From the NCBI GenBank assembly GCA_964558415.1, contig CAZLDI010000011.1, positions 42,340 to 106,339 of the forward strand: 64,000 nucleotides of DNA, written 5' to 3'. A program made the position numbers and the translations under genes. The stretch is from CAZLDI01 sp964558415 (GTDB lineage Bacteria; Chloroflexota; Dehalococcoidia; SM23-28-2; RBG-16-64-32). Below, one piece after another: positions 1-8,223 of this stretch. Every line of letters begins with the position of its first letter. Positions within the stretch are counted from its first letter, which is position 1. The notes under the pieces were generated by a model. The model was not told where the DNA came from, did no database searches, and saw only the letters and a program-made list of their open reading frames with translations.

Positions 1-2388
1 GAACGACACGTAGGCGATGGTTGGCACGTATTGGTCCGGCGACGCACCGTACTCAACGATCTGGGCGTAGTAGACGCCCGTCGAGGCCTCTGGGCTGAGG
101 TCAAACCGAGTGTCGAAGGCGCCCATGCGTGAAAGACCTGCAGACTGGCTCGTGAGGAGCCGGCCTTGAGCGTCGCGGACACTGAAGGTGAGGTTGGCTC
201 CAGTCGGCAGCGAGTAGCGGGCGTCATCATCAGTGCGAATCACGCTCTTGAAATAGACCGTCTCGCCCGGACGGTAGATAGGCCGGTCGGTATACAGGTG
301 TCCCACGAGGTCCGGCAACGAGAACTGGAAGTTGAGGTCCGGGCTGAAGTTGTACGGCTGGATGCCATCGCCCCAGGCGGTCGAAGCCAGCACCGTCCGT
401 CCCGCGGCTGAGGCCGATACGTAGTAGGACTGGTACTCATTGGGTACGGCCGGGAGATCGATGCGCGCCACGCCTTGACTGTCAGTGCTCCCTTTCGCGA
501 GCGGCGCGCCGCTCGCGTTGAGCACATCCAAGGGGAGTCCGGCCATCGCGTCGCCCGAATTCATGTCCACCAGCCAGACGAGCAGGTGGCGCTCTGTCAG
601 CTTGGTGGTGACGTTGACGCTGCTGACGACGATGGGCATCTCGTCGATATAAGCGGACGCCTCGGATGATGTAACCCTCAGGAAATAGACGCCCTCAGCC
701 AACTTTCCGCCATCGGCAGCCAGCCGCGTTGAAGTGACGACTGACTCATTGAGAGGCGGGTTGTCTATCGACTCGCTCCAGCCTCTGACCAAGGCGGATG
801 CCGGCGGAGAGTACGGGGCGGCCCCCTTCGGTTGTTCGCGGTCGATCAGCGCGCTGCGGTCGATGCGATAGAGCGCGAAGTCAAGCTGGTGCAGGTTCCA
901 GGAGGTAGCGCTGATCGTCGGTTCGCGGTAGGCGTTGAAGGTGCCGGAGATGGAGGCGCGAAAGATCCTGAAACCGGGCAGGAGCCGGTCAGTCACGAAG
1001 TTCAGATCCAGCGGCGCGGCCAGCCTCTGCCCGTAACGGTCGGTGGCCTGGGTGCTGAGGGTGACTCGATATGCGGACGAGGGCTTCATCTGGAAGCCGA
1101 TGTACAGGACCAGGCGATTCTCCTGCCAACTGAAGTAGGGATCGTCTATCGGCTTCGGGGTGATCACGATGTTGTCCTCGACGGACTGTTCGTTCATCGG
1201 GTTTGTGAAGGTGATAGTCACGCCATACGGGGGAGCGCGCTGATCGCCGTTGGCAGGCGTGGTGGAGGCGACGCGCGGCACGCCGACTGTGGTGAAGCTC
1301 CAGCGTACGTCGCCGGCCATCACAGCCTGAGAATCGCGCGCCTTTACGCCTGCGTGAACGATCGCCTCAAACGTCGTCGAGAGCGCAAGGGGCCGCACCG
1401 GCCGGAAGACGAACGTCCGGCTGTCCGGCGATTCGAACGATCCAGCGACAGGCGCCCCACCTTGCGGAGACAGCGAGAAACCCGCCTGCGCTGTCACGGA
1501 ATCGACGGGCTGGTTGAACTCAACCTTGATCTCCGGCAGAGGCGCGACGAATTTGCTGTTGTCAGGCGGCAAGAAAACGGACACGCCAGGCGAAAGCGTC
1601 GTGAAGGAAAAGACATAGTCCTCGTGGAGCTGCGCGCCGAGCTGGTTGGCCAGCCCTGCCTTCAGCGTGGCGGTGTAGCTGGTGGCGGGTGTCCAGCCCT
1701 GGCCTGCCGGCTGGAACGCGTAGATCGATGTATTCAACCAGTGGCCCGCGCCCTCGGTCACCGGATCGAACGTGACGATATTTTCAGGGCCGCGCTCAGC
1801 GATTACGGTAAGCGGGGCGACCGAGCGACTGAACTGAAGCATGACCGCCGCGTCCAGTGCGACTTCGCGCGAGCCGTCTTCGGGGAAGACGGACGAGACT
1901 TCAAGCCTGCCATCGGTGGTGAAGCTGAAATCCAGGCCGACGGGGTCCGCGCCCGCCGGCAGCGCCGATCCGGGCAGGGCGAGCGCCACGCTGTAGGTGA
2001 CTCCTCTCGCGAACCCGGGCCACTCAGGACGGAAGGTGAGGACGTCGCCCTCGAACTGCTTGCTGCCTTTGGGCTCGTTGCTGATCACGAGCGCCTTTAC
2101 GGCGGCGTCCCGGTCCAGATTTCCCGCCAGCCTGACCTGCACCGGCGTCATCGGATGCACAAGCCCACCGCTCATGCCAATGACCTCGACACAGAGCGGT
2201 TTGGGGCAGTTGGATCCGGATCCGGATCCGTCGCCCTCGAAGGCGAGGACGACAGCGACAGCAGCGGCCAAGATAAGCGCAGTTGCAGCGCCGCCGGCGG
2301 CGATCTTCTGCGGCCGAGTGAGCTGGAGCCAGCGGTCGCGCGCCCGATGCGCCAACGGCTGGAAAACGGACCTTATTCTGGATAGCAT
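1..2388 (-). CDS. Bacterial alpha-2-macroglobulin family protein (3' part beyond window)
   Basis: About 796 residues are visible and the frame stays open to the window edge. The start ATG at 2388 follows a GAGGAGG ribosome binding site. The N-terminus has a membrane anchor at about residues 30-50 and a Gly/Ser linker. Several Ig-like SbsA/Big_5-type modules follow, recognisable by the TPANGD...VTITFTNPMN pattern. Near residue 695 comes the hallmark TDRPIYRPGETVYFK of the macroglobulin MG domains. Bacterial A2Ms are thought to trap proteases and protect the envelope; the thioester and bait region would lie outside the window. The gene starts 10 bases after pbpC ends, the same pairing as E. coli pbpC-yfhM, so the two probably act together at the cell surface. 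The family is certain; the missing C-terminus is not seen. Confidence 0.9.
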   Translation of the reverse strand, partial: MLSRIRSVFQPLAHRARDRWLQLTRPQKIAAGGAATALILAAAVAVVLAFEGDGSGSGSNCPKPLCVEVIGMSGGLVHPMTPVQVRLAGNLDRDAAVKALVISNEPKGSKQFEGDVLTFRPEWPGFARGVTYSVALALPGSALPAGADPVGLDFSFTTDGRLEVSSVFPEDGSREVALDAAVMLQFSRSVAPLTVIAERGPENIVTFDPVTEGAGHWLNTSIYAFQPAGQGWTPATSYTATLKAGLANQLGAQLHEDYVFSFTTLSPGVSVFLPPDNSKFVAPLPEIKVEFNQPVDSVTAQAGFSLSPQGGAPVAGSFESPDSRTFVFRPVRPLALSTTFEAIVHAGVKARDSQAVMAGDVRWSFTTVGVPRVASTTPANGDQRAPPYGVTITFTNPMNEQSVEDNIVITPKPIDDPYFSWQENRLVLYIGFQMKPSSAYRVTLSTQATDRYGQRLAAPLDLNFVTDRLLPGFRIFRASISGTFNAYREPTISATSWNLHQLDFALYRIDRSALIDREQPKGAAPYSPPASALVRGWSESIDNPPLNESVVTSTRLAADGGKLAEGVYFLRVTSSEASAYIDEMPIVVSSVNVTTKLTERHLLVWLVDMNSGDAMAGLPLDVLNASGAPLAKGSTDSQGVARIDLPAVPNEYQSYYVSASAAGRTVLASTAWGDGIQPYNFSPDLNFQFSLPDLVGHLYTDRPIYRPGETVYFKSVIRTDDDARYSLPTGANLTFSVRDAQGRLLTSQSAGLSRMGAFDTRFDLSPEASTGVYYAQIVEYGASPDQYVPTIAYVSF

Positions 2389-2398
2389 GGCTTCCTCC

Positions 2399-4861
2399 TC
2401 ATGGCAGCAGGACCGTGATCGTTGCTTCTTCGCTCCATGTTTCGTTGCCGGCGGCATCGACGGCCCGGGCGCGAATGGCGTGGGTCCCCGGCGCCAGCTG
2501 CCAGCTGGCACGGTACGGAGCGGCCTCTGCGCGTCTAATGAGCGCGCCGTCCACGTAGATATCCACGTAACGTGTCGCCGTAGCGGGCAGCGCCTCGATG
2601 CGCAGCTCCTGGTCCTCCGGCCGCAGCTCTCTGCTCAGGCGTAGCACCGTGCCGTTCGATGGGGAGACCAGCCGCGGCGGGACGTCGGTTTGGACAGACA
2701 GCCGCCCGTCCGGACCGGGATAGGGGGCGACGGCGGTATAAGGAGGGACGGGGGGCAAGACGACGCCAGCCCGCCTGGCCCAGGGGATCGCCTCCAATGG
2801 CACGAATGCGAAGATGCGCTCCCTAACGCTGCCGTGGCAGGGAGCGTCAACGGACGTCACCGCCTCGCCAGTTGCATCGCAGATGATAAGAGGACGATAG
2901 TACTCGTCTGCTTCGCCTGGCCCGGCGCCTGCCGGGAACAGCTCCAGGCGCTGTCGCTGGCAGTGGGGTGTCGGCAGTAGTCCAGAGGGCAGGCAGATCA
3001 GTACCCGTTCGATCCCGTCGGGCTGCGGAAACTGCTTTGGCGCGACGCTCTTGAGGGCCACCTGCATCACGTCTCGCCAGATCGGAGCGGCACCGTCGAC
3101 GCCGGATACGTTGCGCATTGAGCTACCGTCGGCGTTGCCTACCCAAACGCCTATTGCGAGGTCGGGCGTGTAGCCTACCGTCCAGTTGTCTCGGAAGTCG
3201 CTGGTGGTGCCGGTCTTGACGGCGGCGGGGAAGTCCAGCCGAAGCGGGCTGTGGAGACCGAAGCCAGGCGCCCGCGCCGCGTTGTCAGCCAGGATGTCGG
3301 TGATCAGGTACGCTGTCTCTGGGGAGACTACTTGCTCGCGAGCGAGCGCCGGCGGCTCATAAAGAACGTTGCCCGCGCCGTCCTCGACTCGCATCACGGC
3401 GACCGGATCGACTCTCGTACCGCCCGCAGCGAACGCGGCGTAGGCCGCCGTCAGGTCCAGCAGTCGTACTTCGCCTCCGCCCAGCGTCAGCGAGAGGTCG
3501 TACCGGGAAGGGTCGCGGAAGCTGGTGAGCCCAAGCCGCCTGCCCGTCTCGAACGCCCTGTCCAGTCCGATGGCTGCGAGGACGCGGACTGCCGGCACGT
3601 TGTAGGACGATGCAAGCGCTTCGCGGAGCGGCACGACGCCGTGGAACGTGTGGTCGTAGTTGTTGGGGGCGTACGGGTCGCCGCCGCGCGTGCTGAGCGT
3701 CGTGGGCACATCCAGCAACGGCGATGCCGGCGTGAATCCGGACTCCAACGCTGCGGCATAGATGACAGGCTTAATTGAACTCCCCGGCTGTCGCTCGGCC
3801 AGCGCCATGTTGACAGCGCCGTCGATTTCCTCATCGAAGTAATCGGCGCTGCCCAACAGCGCCAGGACTTGACCCGTCGCGGGGTCGATTGCAACGACGG
3901 CGCCATCGGTGACCTCGCGGTCCTTGAGTTGCCCCACATGCCAGGCCACGGCGACCTGAGCGGAGCGTTGGAGGTCAAGATCGAGTGACGTGTAGACGCG
4001 CAGGCCGCCCCGGCTGACGGCCTCGTCCCCCACCAGGCTGGGAAGCTGCTCAAGCACCCAGGCGACAAAGTGCGGCGCTTCGATGGGGAAAGGCGTCCTG
4101 TTCAGCGTCAGCGGCTCGGCCTGCGCCGCGGCGGCCTCGGCAGCCGTGATATATCCCTCGTCCACCATGCGCGTGAGGACGGTCCACTGTCGCCCTTGTG
4201 CAGCGTCCATGTTCGTGAACGGATCGTAGCCAGAGGGCGATTGGAGAAGACCGGCCAAGAGGGCCGACTCCGCCAGGTCGAGATCGCGGGCGCTCTTGTC
4301 GAAATACGTGCGAGACGCCGCCTCTACGCCGTACGCAAGATTCCCGAAGTAGACCCGGTTGAGGTACTGTTCGAGAACCTCGTCTTTGGAGAGAGAGCGA
4401 TTCAGTTGCAACGCCAGCGCAATCTCACGAATCTTGCGCAGCGGGCTTCTGGCTGTGCGGTCTTCCGGCTCCAGATAGAGGTTGCGGGCCAGTTGCTGCG
4501 TGATAGTGCTGCCGCCGGAGCTAAGCTCGGCGGCGCGGGCGTTGGTGATCGCCGCGCGGCCGATCGCACGCAGATCGATGCCGGGGTTGTCGTAGAAGGA
4601 TGCGTCCTCCGTCGCGACTACCGCCTGCCTGAGGCGCGCGGGCATGTCAGCGAGGGCGAGATAGGTGTAGTGGGCGTCCGTGGGGCCGGCCGAATCGTAA
4701 AGGAGCCGCCCCTCGCGGTCCAGGATCTTCGTCGACTCCGGCAAGGGAATAGGAGGCGGCGGCGGCGGGAGCGGCGCCAGGTAGAGGGCCAAGTAGGCTA
4801 GAAGCGCTATGGCGCCTGTGTATAGAACGCCTCGACGGACCAGCCGTGCCAGCCGGCTCAT
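2399..4861 (-). CDS. pbpC: Penicillin-binding protein 1C (transglycosylase/transpeptidase)
   Basis: Bifunctional peptidoglycan synthase of about 820 residues. A cytoplasmic basic stretch and one membrane segment are followed by a proline run. The GT51 transglycosylase domain shows EDASFYDNPGID and GGSTITQQLARNLYL. The penicillin-binding transpeptidase domain has the SSIK serine-lysine motif, an SYN motif and KTGTT. The C-terminal Ig-like domain resembles the BiPBP_C domain of PbpC. I chose the ATG at 4861 because it follows GGGGGAG; the frame is open to a GTG at 4897 that lacks a clear ribosome binding site. It is directly upstream of the A2M gene on the same strand, which supports PbpC over other class A PBPs. 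Confidence 0.93.
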   Translation of the reverse strand: MSRLARLVRRGVLYTGAIALLAYLALYLAPLPPPPPPIPLPESTKILDREGRLLYDSAGPTDAHYTYLALADMPARLRQAVVATEDASFYDNPGIDLRAIGRAAITNARAAELSSGGSTITQQLARNLYLEPEDRTARSPLRKIREIALALQLNRSLSKDEVLEQYLNRVYFGNLAYGVEAASRTYFDKSARDLDLAESALLAGLLQSPSGYDPFTNMDAAQGRQWTVLTRMVDEGYITAAEAAAAQAEPLTLNRTPFPIEAPHFVAWVLEQLPSLVGDEAVSRGGLRVYTSLDLDLQRSAQVAVAWHVGQLKDREVTDGAVVAIDPATGQVLALLGSADYFDEEIDGAVNMALAERQPGSSIKPVIYAAALESGFTPASPLLDVPTTLSTRGGDPYAPNNYDHTFHGVVPLREALASSYNVPAVRVLAAIGLDRAFETGRRLGLTSFRDPSRYDLSLTLGGGEVRLLDLTAAYAAFAAGGTRVDPVAVMRVEDGAGNVLYEPPALAREQVVSPETAYLITDILADNAARAPGFGLHSPLRLDFPAAVKTGTTSDFRDNWTVGYTPDLAIGVWVGNADGSSMRNVSGVDGAAPIWRDVMQVALKSVAPKQFPQPDGIERVLICLPSGLLPTPHCQRQRLELFPAGAGPGEADEYYRPLIICDATGEAVTSVDAPCHGSVRERIFAFVPLEAIPWARRAGVVLPPVPPYTAVAPYPGPDGRLSVQTDVPPRLVSPSNGTVLRLSRELRPEDQELRIEALPATATRYVDIYVDGALIRRAEAAPYRASWQLAPGTHAIRARAVDAAGNETWSEEATITVLLP

Positions 4862-4923
4862 CTTTCTCCCCCCTGGCCTGAGCCACTTTATAACCACTCC
4901 AGGGATAATTCTAGTTAACTAAC

Positions 4924-4950
4924 GTTATACACCACGATCGGATACTTGAA
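4924..4950 (-). promoter_or_regulatory. Possible promoter of pbpC-A2M
   Basis: Read on the minus strand there is TTCAAG, 15 bases, then TATAAC, about 60 bases upstream of the pbpC start. The spacer is short for a sigma-70 promoter, so this is a weak call. Confidence 0.3.
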
Positions 4951-5002
4951 CATGGCGCCGATCGCCCCAAAGGGAGTCCGCGGGATCATCGAAGGAGGGC
5001 CA

Positions 5003-5392
5003 CTAGCGCCCGGGTGGTCCACAGAGGGCACAGAGGGGCACGGAAGACGCTGATTGACGCTGATTGGGTTCACAGATGAGCACAGAGGGTTTGTTCGCGG
5101 GAGCGGGGCGGGTTTGAAACCCGCCCCACGAGTGGGTGTACGGTTCGCGAGTGTTCGGGTGAGGGGGCGGGGTGTGTGCGGCGACGGGTTCCTCGGCTTC
5201 GCTGCGCTGCGCTCGGGATGACACGTAGAGGCGCTGCGGCTGCGCTCGGGATGACAGGTGGAGGCGCTGAGGCTGCGCTCGGGATGGCGGGTGGACGGGG
5301 GTAGGTTAGGGTGTCGCGGGAGTGTTGGTGGGCCGATGGGAGAGGGCGGGTTTGAAACCCGCCCCTACGGGTGGTGTACCGTGTCGCGGGGG
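5003..5392. repeat. Intergenic block of dispersed repeats
   Basis: There is no convincing gene between pbpC and purM. The block contains a copy of the CACAGAGGGCACAGAGG repeat (about 5018-5040). It also has two copies of a palindrome centred on GGGTTTGAAACCC (5105-5127 and about 5345-5366), and a tandem run of GCTGCGCTCGGGATGACA units (about 5195-5290). The same families recur elsewhere in this window (near 21 kb, 23.1 kb, 26.2-26.5 kb, 45.1 kb). They are non-coding repeats, not CRISPR: spacing and orientation are irregular. Confidence 0.75.
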
Positions 5393-6493
5393 TTAGGCGA
5401 ATGCGCCGTCGCGGCCGGTGAGGTTCCTGGGGCGAACGTGGACGGTTTTGCGGGGGTCGTCGATGCAGCGGCCGAGGACCCATGAGGGGCAGGCGGCGTG
5501 GGACGCGAGTTCCTGGACGCGGGCGACGGCGGTGGGGGCGCAGATCACGCAGAAGCCGATTCCCATGTTGTACACGCGGAACATCTCGGCATCGGGGATC
5601 CGGCCGCGGGCCTTGATGAGTGCGAAGATCGGAGGGGCTTCCGGCAGGTAATCGATCTCGAAGCCGACCGGCGCATTCGCACGGGTCAGGTTGAGGAACC
5701 CGTCGCTTGTGATGTGGAACAGAGCTGAGATTGCGAGTCCTTCGCGAAGCATTGGCAGTACAGAGTTGACGTATATTCGGGTTGGTTCCAGCAGCTCTTC
5801 GCCGAGTGTCCTGCCCAGCTCGGGAATGCGCTGATCGAGTCTCAGGCCCGCATCCTCCAGTAGAGCCTTGCGGGCCAGAGTCAGCCCGTTGCTGTGGATG
5901 CCGGAGCTGGCGAGGCCGACGATGACGTGACCTGCCTCGACGAGCGACCCGTCCAGTACGGCGTCCTTGTCGACGAGGCCGATGCAAGTGCCGACAAGGT
6001 CGAAGCCGTGACCCTCACGCGCGCCTTTGATGATCTCGGGGATCTGTGAGATCTCGCCGCCGGGGATGCTGATGTTCGCCTGGCGCGCTCCCTCCAGCAG
6101 GCCCTTGCCGATCTGTTCCAGCATCCGATCGCCGGCGACATCCACGGCGATGTAGTCGAGCATCGCGATGGGCTCGGCGCCGACGCAGATGACGTCGTTG
6201 GCGTTCATCGCGACGCAGTCAATGCCGACGGTGTCGTATTTGTCCATAAGCTGCGCGACGATCGCCTTGGTCCCGATACCGTCGGTAGAGATGGCTATCG
6301 CCTGCGGCCCGGGGATATCGAGGACGCTGGCGTAGTACCCGAAGTCCAGCAGCGGGCGCCCTACATCGGGGCGAAGGTCGAATGTTTTCTTGAGATGCCC
6401 GAGGAGTCCCTTGAACCCACGGCGCCTGTCCAGCGAGGCAACGCCCGCGTCCTCGTAGCCCTTGCCGGCGTTGACGGATTGGTGCGGGGGCAT
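5393..6493 (-). CDS. purM: Phosphoribosylformylglycinamidine cyclo-ligase (AIR synthase)
   Basis: A 366-residue enzyme of de novo purine synthesis that converts FGAM to AIR with ATP. It has the PurM hallmarks: GKGYEDAGV at the N-terminus, STDGIGTK, the nucleotide-binding MNANDVICVGAEP, IPGGEISQIP and HITSDGFLNL, with a normal family length. The start ATG at 6493 has GAGG a few bases upstream. No other purine gene is adjacent. Downstream lies a block of dispersed repeats, so it appears to be a single-gene transcript. Confidence 0.95.
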   Translation of the reverse strand: MPPHQSVNAGKGYEDAGVASLDRRRGFKGLLGHLKKTFDLRPDVGRPLLDFGYYASVLDIPGPQAIAISTDGIGTKAIVAQLMDKYDTVGIDCVAMNANDVICVGAEPIAMLDYIAVDVAGDRMLEQIGKGLLEGARQANISIPGGEISQIPEIIKGAREGHGFDLVGTCIGLVDKDAVLDGSLVEAGHVIVGLASSGIHSNGLTLARKALLEDAGLRLDQRIPELGRTLGEELLEPTRIYVNSVLPMLREGLAISALFHITSDGFLNLTRANAPVGFEIDYLPEAPPIFALIKARGRIPDAEMFRVYNMGIGFCVICAPTAVARVQELASHAACPSWVLGRCIDDPRKTVHVRPRNLTGRDGAFA

Positions 6494-6581
6494 CAGTCCT
6501 CGGTGTCCGGCAGGGGGTGTGTTCTCACGGAAACGATCGTGCTCTGATAGATCCCATCGGCACTAGCGTCGATGCGGATAC

Positions 6582-8057
6582 TCAGTATTCTACCTCTAAA
6601 TCCATCGCCTGTTGGCTGGCCGAATCTATCGGTTGCTCACTGTTCGAAGTTTCGGGTTCCCTTTGGGAAGAGGGGACCTTGATGCGATAGGCTGTGGAGG
6701 CCGTTCTTGTTCCGGGAATTTGTTCGATCATGTCCGCCTTTTCCATTCGGCCAAAGATTGTCTTGATTCGATAGTCCGCAGTGATGTGGGTGATGCGCCG
6801 GGCGTCCTTGTTCTTGATTGAAGGATGATCTGTGAGATAGTCCATAATCGCCTCTTCGGGAGATGCTAAGCGCTCGTGTTTAATCAAGACGAGCAGGCTG
6901 TTATCTTGCTCCACAATTGCCGGCGGCTTCAGCCCCAACTTAGTCATGGCTTCGAATGCAGTGTTCAGCCCCTCTCCAACATCCTTGTTTGGAGGGTCCG
7001 GGAATTTGTTTAGGATTCGAACGATGGTTCCGTTTCTGGCGAAGCGCTCAGTCAGAATATTTTGAATAGTTACATGCGCAGGCAGCGTACCTGGGCTTTG
7101 CACTTCGATGCGGTTATCGAAGATTCGAATGTGGACATCGTCGGCGACGTGATAGTCGCGGTGCAATACGGCATTGGTGATGATTTCGTGCAAAGTCTCA
7201 GGAGGATAGTTGACTGTCTGCAACGCCGATTCTCCGAGCTTCGGAATGCTCTCCACTATGTTTTTCGTGGCCGCAACCGCTGCTTTGATCTGCGCGTATA
7301 AGTCGCCTTCAATCGTCATCGGGTCGAAGGCCAACGTCTCCCGCGTTCCCTCCGGTTCCGTCGTCTTGTAACGATAGACCTTGATCCCGCAATGCTTAGG
7401 GATCAGAGCCTGCGGCTCCTCGGCGAACAGTAGAACGCCTGCCACTGTAGGCCTTTCCTCTCGCAAGAGAACTTGCTTCCGCAACCACTTTTCAGGGGTC
7501 GTCGTCGGCACTACTTGCTCAACGAAATCCTTGATTACTCGCGACTCGATAAGCACTTCCTTCGGAGCATTTATAGGCTCTGTTTCGAAAGTGGTGATGC
7601 CTTTAGCATATTCAAGGCGCTTAATCTCTTCTGGCGTTTGAACCGGCAGAGATTGCGCCCCTCGCCTCACATAGGGGATGCTGTTCGAAGCCTTGATTAT
7701 CCCCTGTGCCTTATTGATTTGGAGGTGCAATACGAGACCGGGGAATGCGCCCGCCCTCAGAAATTCGTACTGGAAGTCGGTGCCAAGCGGGAAATACTTC
7801 TCCAGCTCTTGAATGTGGGCATTGGCGGCTTCGTCATTAGGAAAACCTGCCCATTCTCTCTTCTTCCCGGTGACTAGTTCCTGTATACCGACGTAGAGTT
7901 CGCCGCCATCAGTGTTTGCGAACGCTGATATGGCCTTCGAAAGGCCATGAGCTGATACCTCCTTCGCCTTGAGGTCATTGAATTGGCCCTCGTCCAAGGC
8001 CAACAGTTTGGCGACCTGCGCCTCCGTGATAGTTTCTGTTCGAATTGAACTCGGCAT
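6582..8057 (-). CDS. AlbA_2/Schlafen-like domain protein with GHKL-type ATPase and winged helix
   Basis: About 491 residues. The N-terminal AlbA_2 (Schlafen-like) domain has the typical ...FANTDGGELYVGI... strand-turn, here at about residues 26-45. A GHKL-type ATP-binding domain follows, with EIITNAVLHRDYH as its N-box. The C-terminal ~90 residues look like a winged helix. Proteins of this type are annotated as ATP-binding transcriptional regulators or helicase-like, and the exact activity is not established. I prefer the ATG at 8057: no Shine-Dalgarno is visible, and a TAAAAT box ends 8 bases upstream, which could give a near-leaderless message. The frame is open to 8177. It is divergent from the kinase-HD gene with a shared dyad between them, so the two are probably co-regulated. 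Confidence 0.8.
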   Translation of the reverse strand: MPSSIRTETITEAQVAKLLALDEGQFNDLKAKEVSAHGLSKAISAFANTDGGELYVGIQELVTGKKREWAGFPNDEAANAHIQELEKYFPLGTDFQYEFLRAGAFPGLVLHLQINKAQGIIKASNSIPYVRRGAQSLPVQTPEEIKRLEYAKGITTFETEPINAPKEVLIESRVIKDFVEQVVPTTTPEKWLRKQVLLREERPTVAGVLLFAEEPQALIPKHCGIKVYRYKTTEPEGTRETLAFDPMTIEGDLYAQIKAAVAATKNIVESIPKLGESALQTVNYPPETLHEIITNAVLHRDYHVADDVHIRIFDNRIEVQSPGTLPAHVTIQNILTERFARNGTIVRILNKFPDPPNKDVGEGLNTAFEAMTKLGLKPPAIVEQDNSLLVLIKHERLASPEEAIMDYLTDHPSIKNKDARRITHITADYRIKTIFGRMEKADMIEQIPGTRTASTAYRIKVPSSQREPETSNSEQPIDSASQQAMDLEVEY

Positions 8058-8096
8058 GATGACGAATTTTATCAGATGAACGACCGCGCGAGGGTG

Positions 8097-8128
8097 TGTC
8101 AAATGGTCAGTCCCCTCTTCATTTGACA
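8097..8128. promoter_or_regulatory. Inverted repeat (candidate operator and divergent -35 boxes)
   Basis: TGTCAAATG at 8097-8105 and CATTTGACA at 8120-8128 are perfect 9-base inverted copies separated by 14 bases, in the gap between two divergent genes. Each arm contains TTGACA pointing at one of the genes. On the plus strand, TTGACA is followed after 18 bases by GATCAT. Such symmetry fits a dimeric regulator site that would control both genes. Confidence 0.55.
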
Positions 8129-8212
8129 TCGCCCTCCGCGTTGGACGATCATCCGTGAGGTAAACGGGTGCGTACAATCGGGAATCGTACGCCTTGCACG
8201 GCCCATCTGTTC

Positions 8213-8218
8213 AGGAGG
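8213..8218 (+). promoter_or_regulatory. Ribosome binding site that fixes a TTG start
   Basis: AGGAGG is followed by five bases and then TTG at 8224. The frame is open ten codons further upstream to another TTG at 8194, but that one has no ribosome binding site. Confidence 0.75.
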
Positions 8219-8223
8219 TAGAT

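Noticed and set aside
832..2385. 517-codon plus-strand open frame
   Set aside because: It is the shadow of the alpha-2-macroglobulin gene on the other strand; no family resemblance and an Arg-rich composition.
5105..5127. Palindrome as an intrinsic terminator
   Set aside because: No U-run follows, copies occur in both orientations and between divergent genes.
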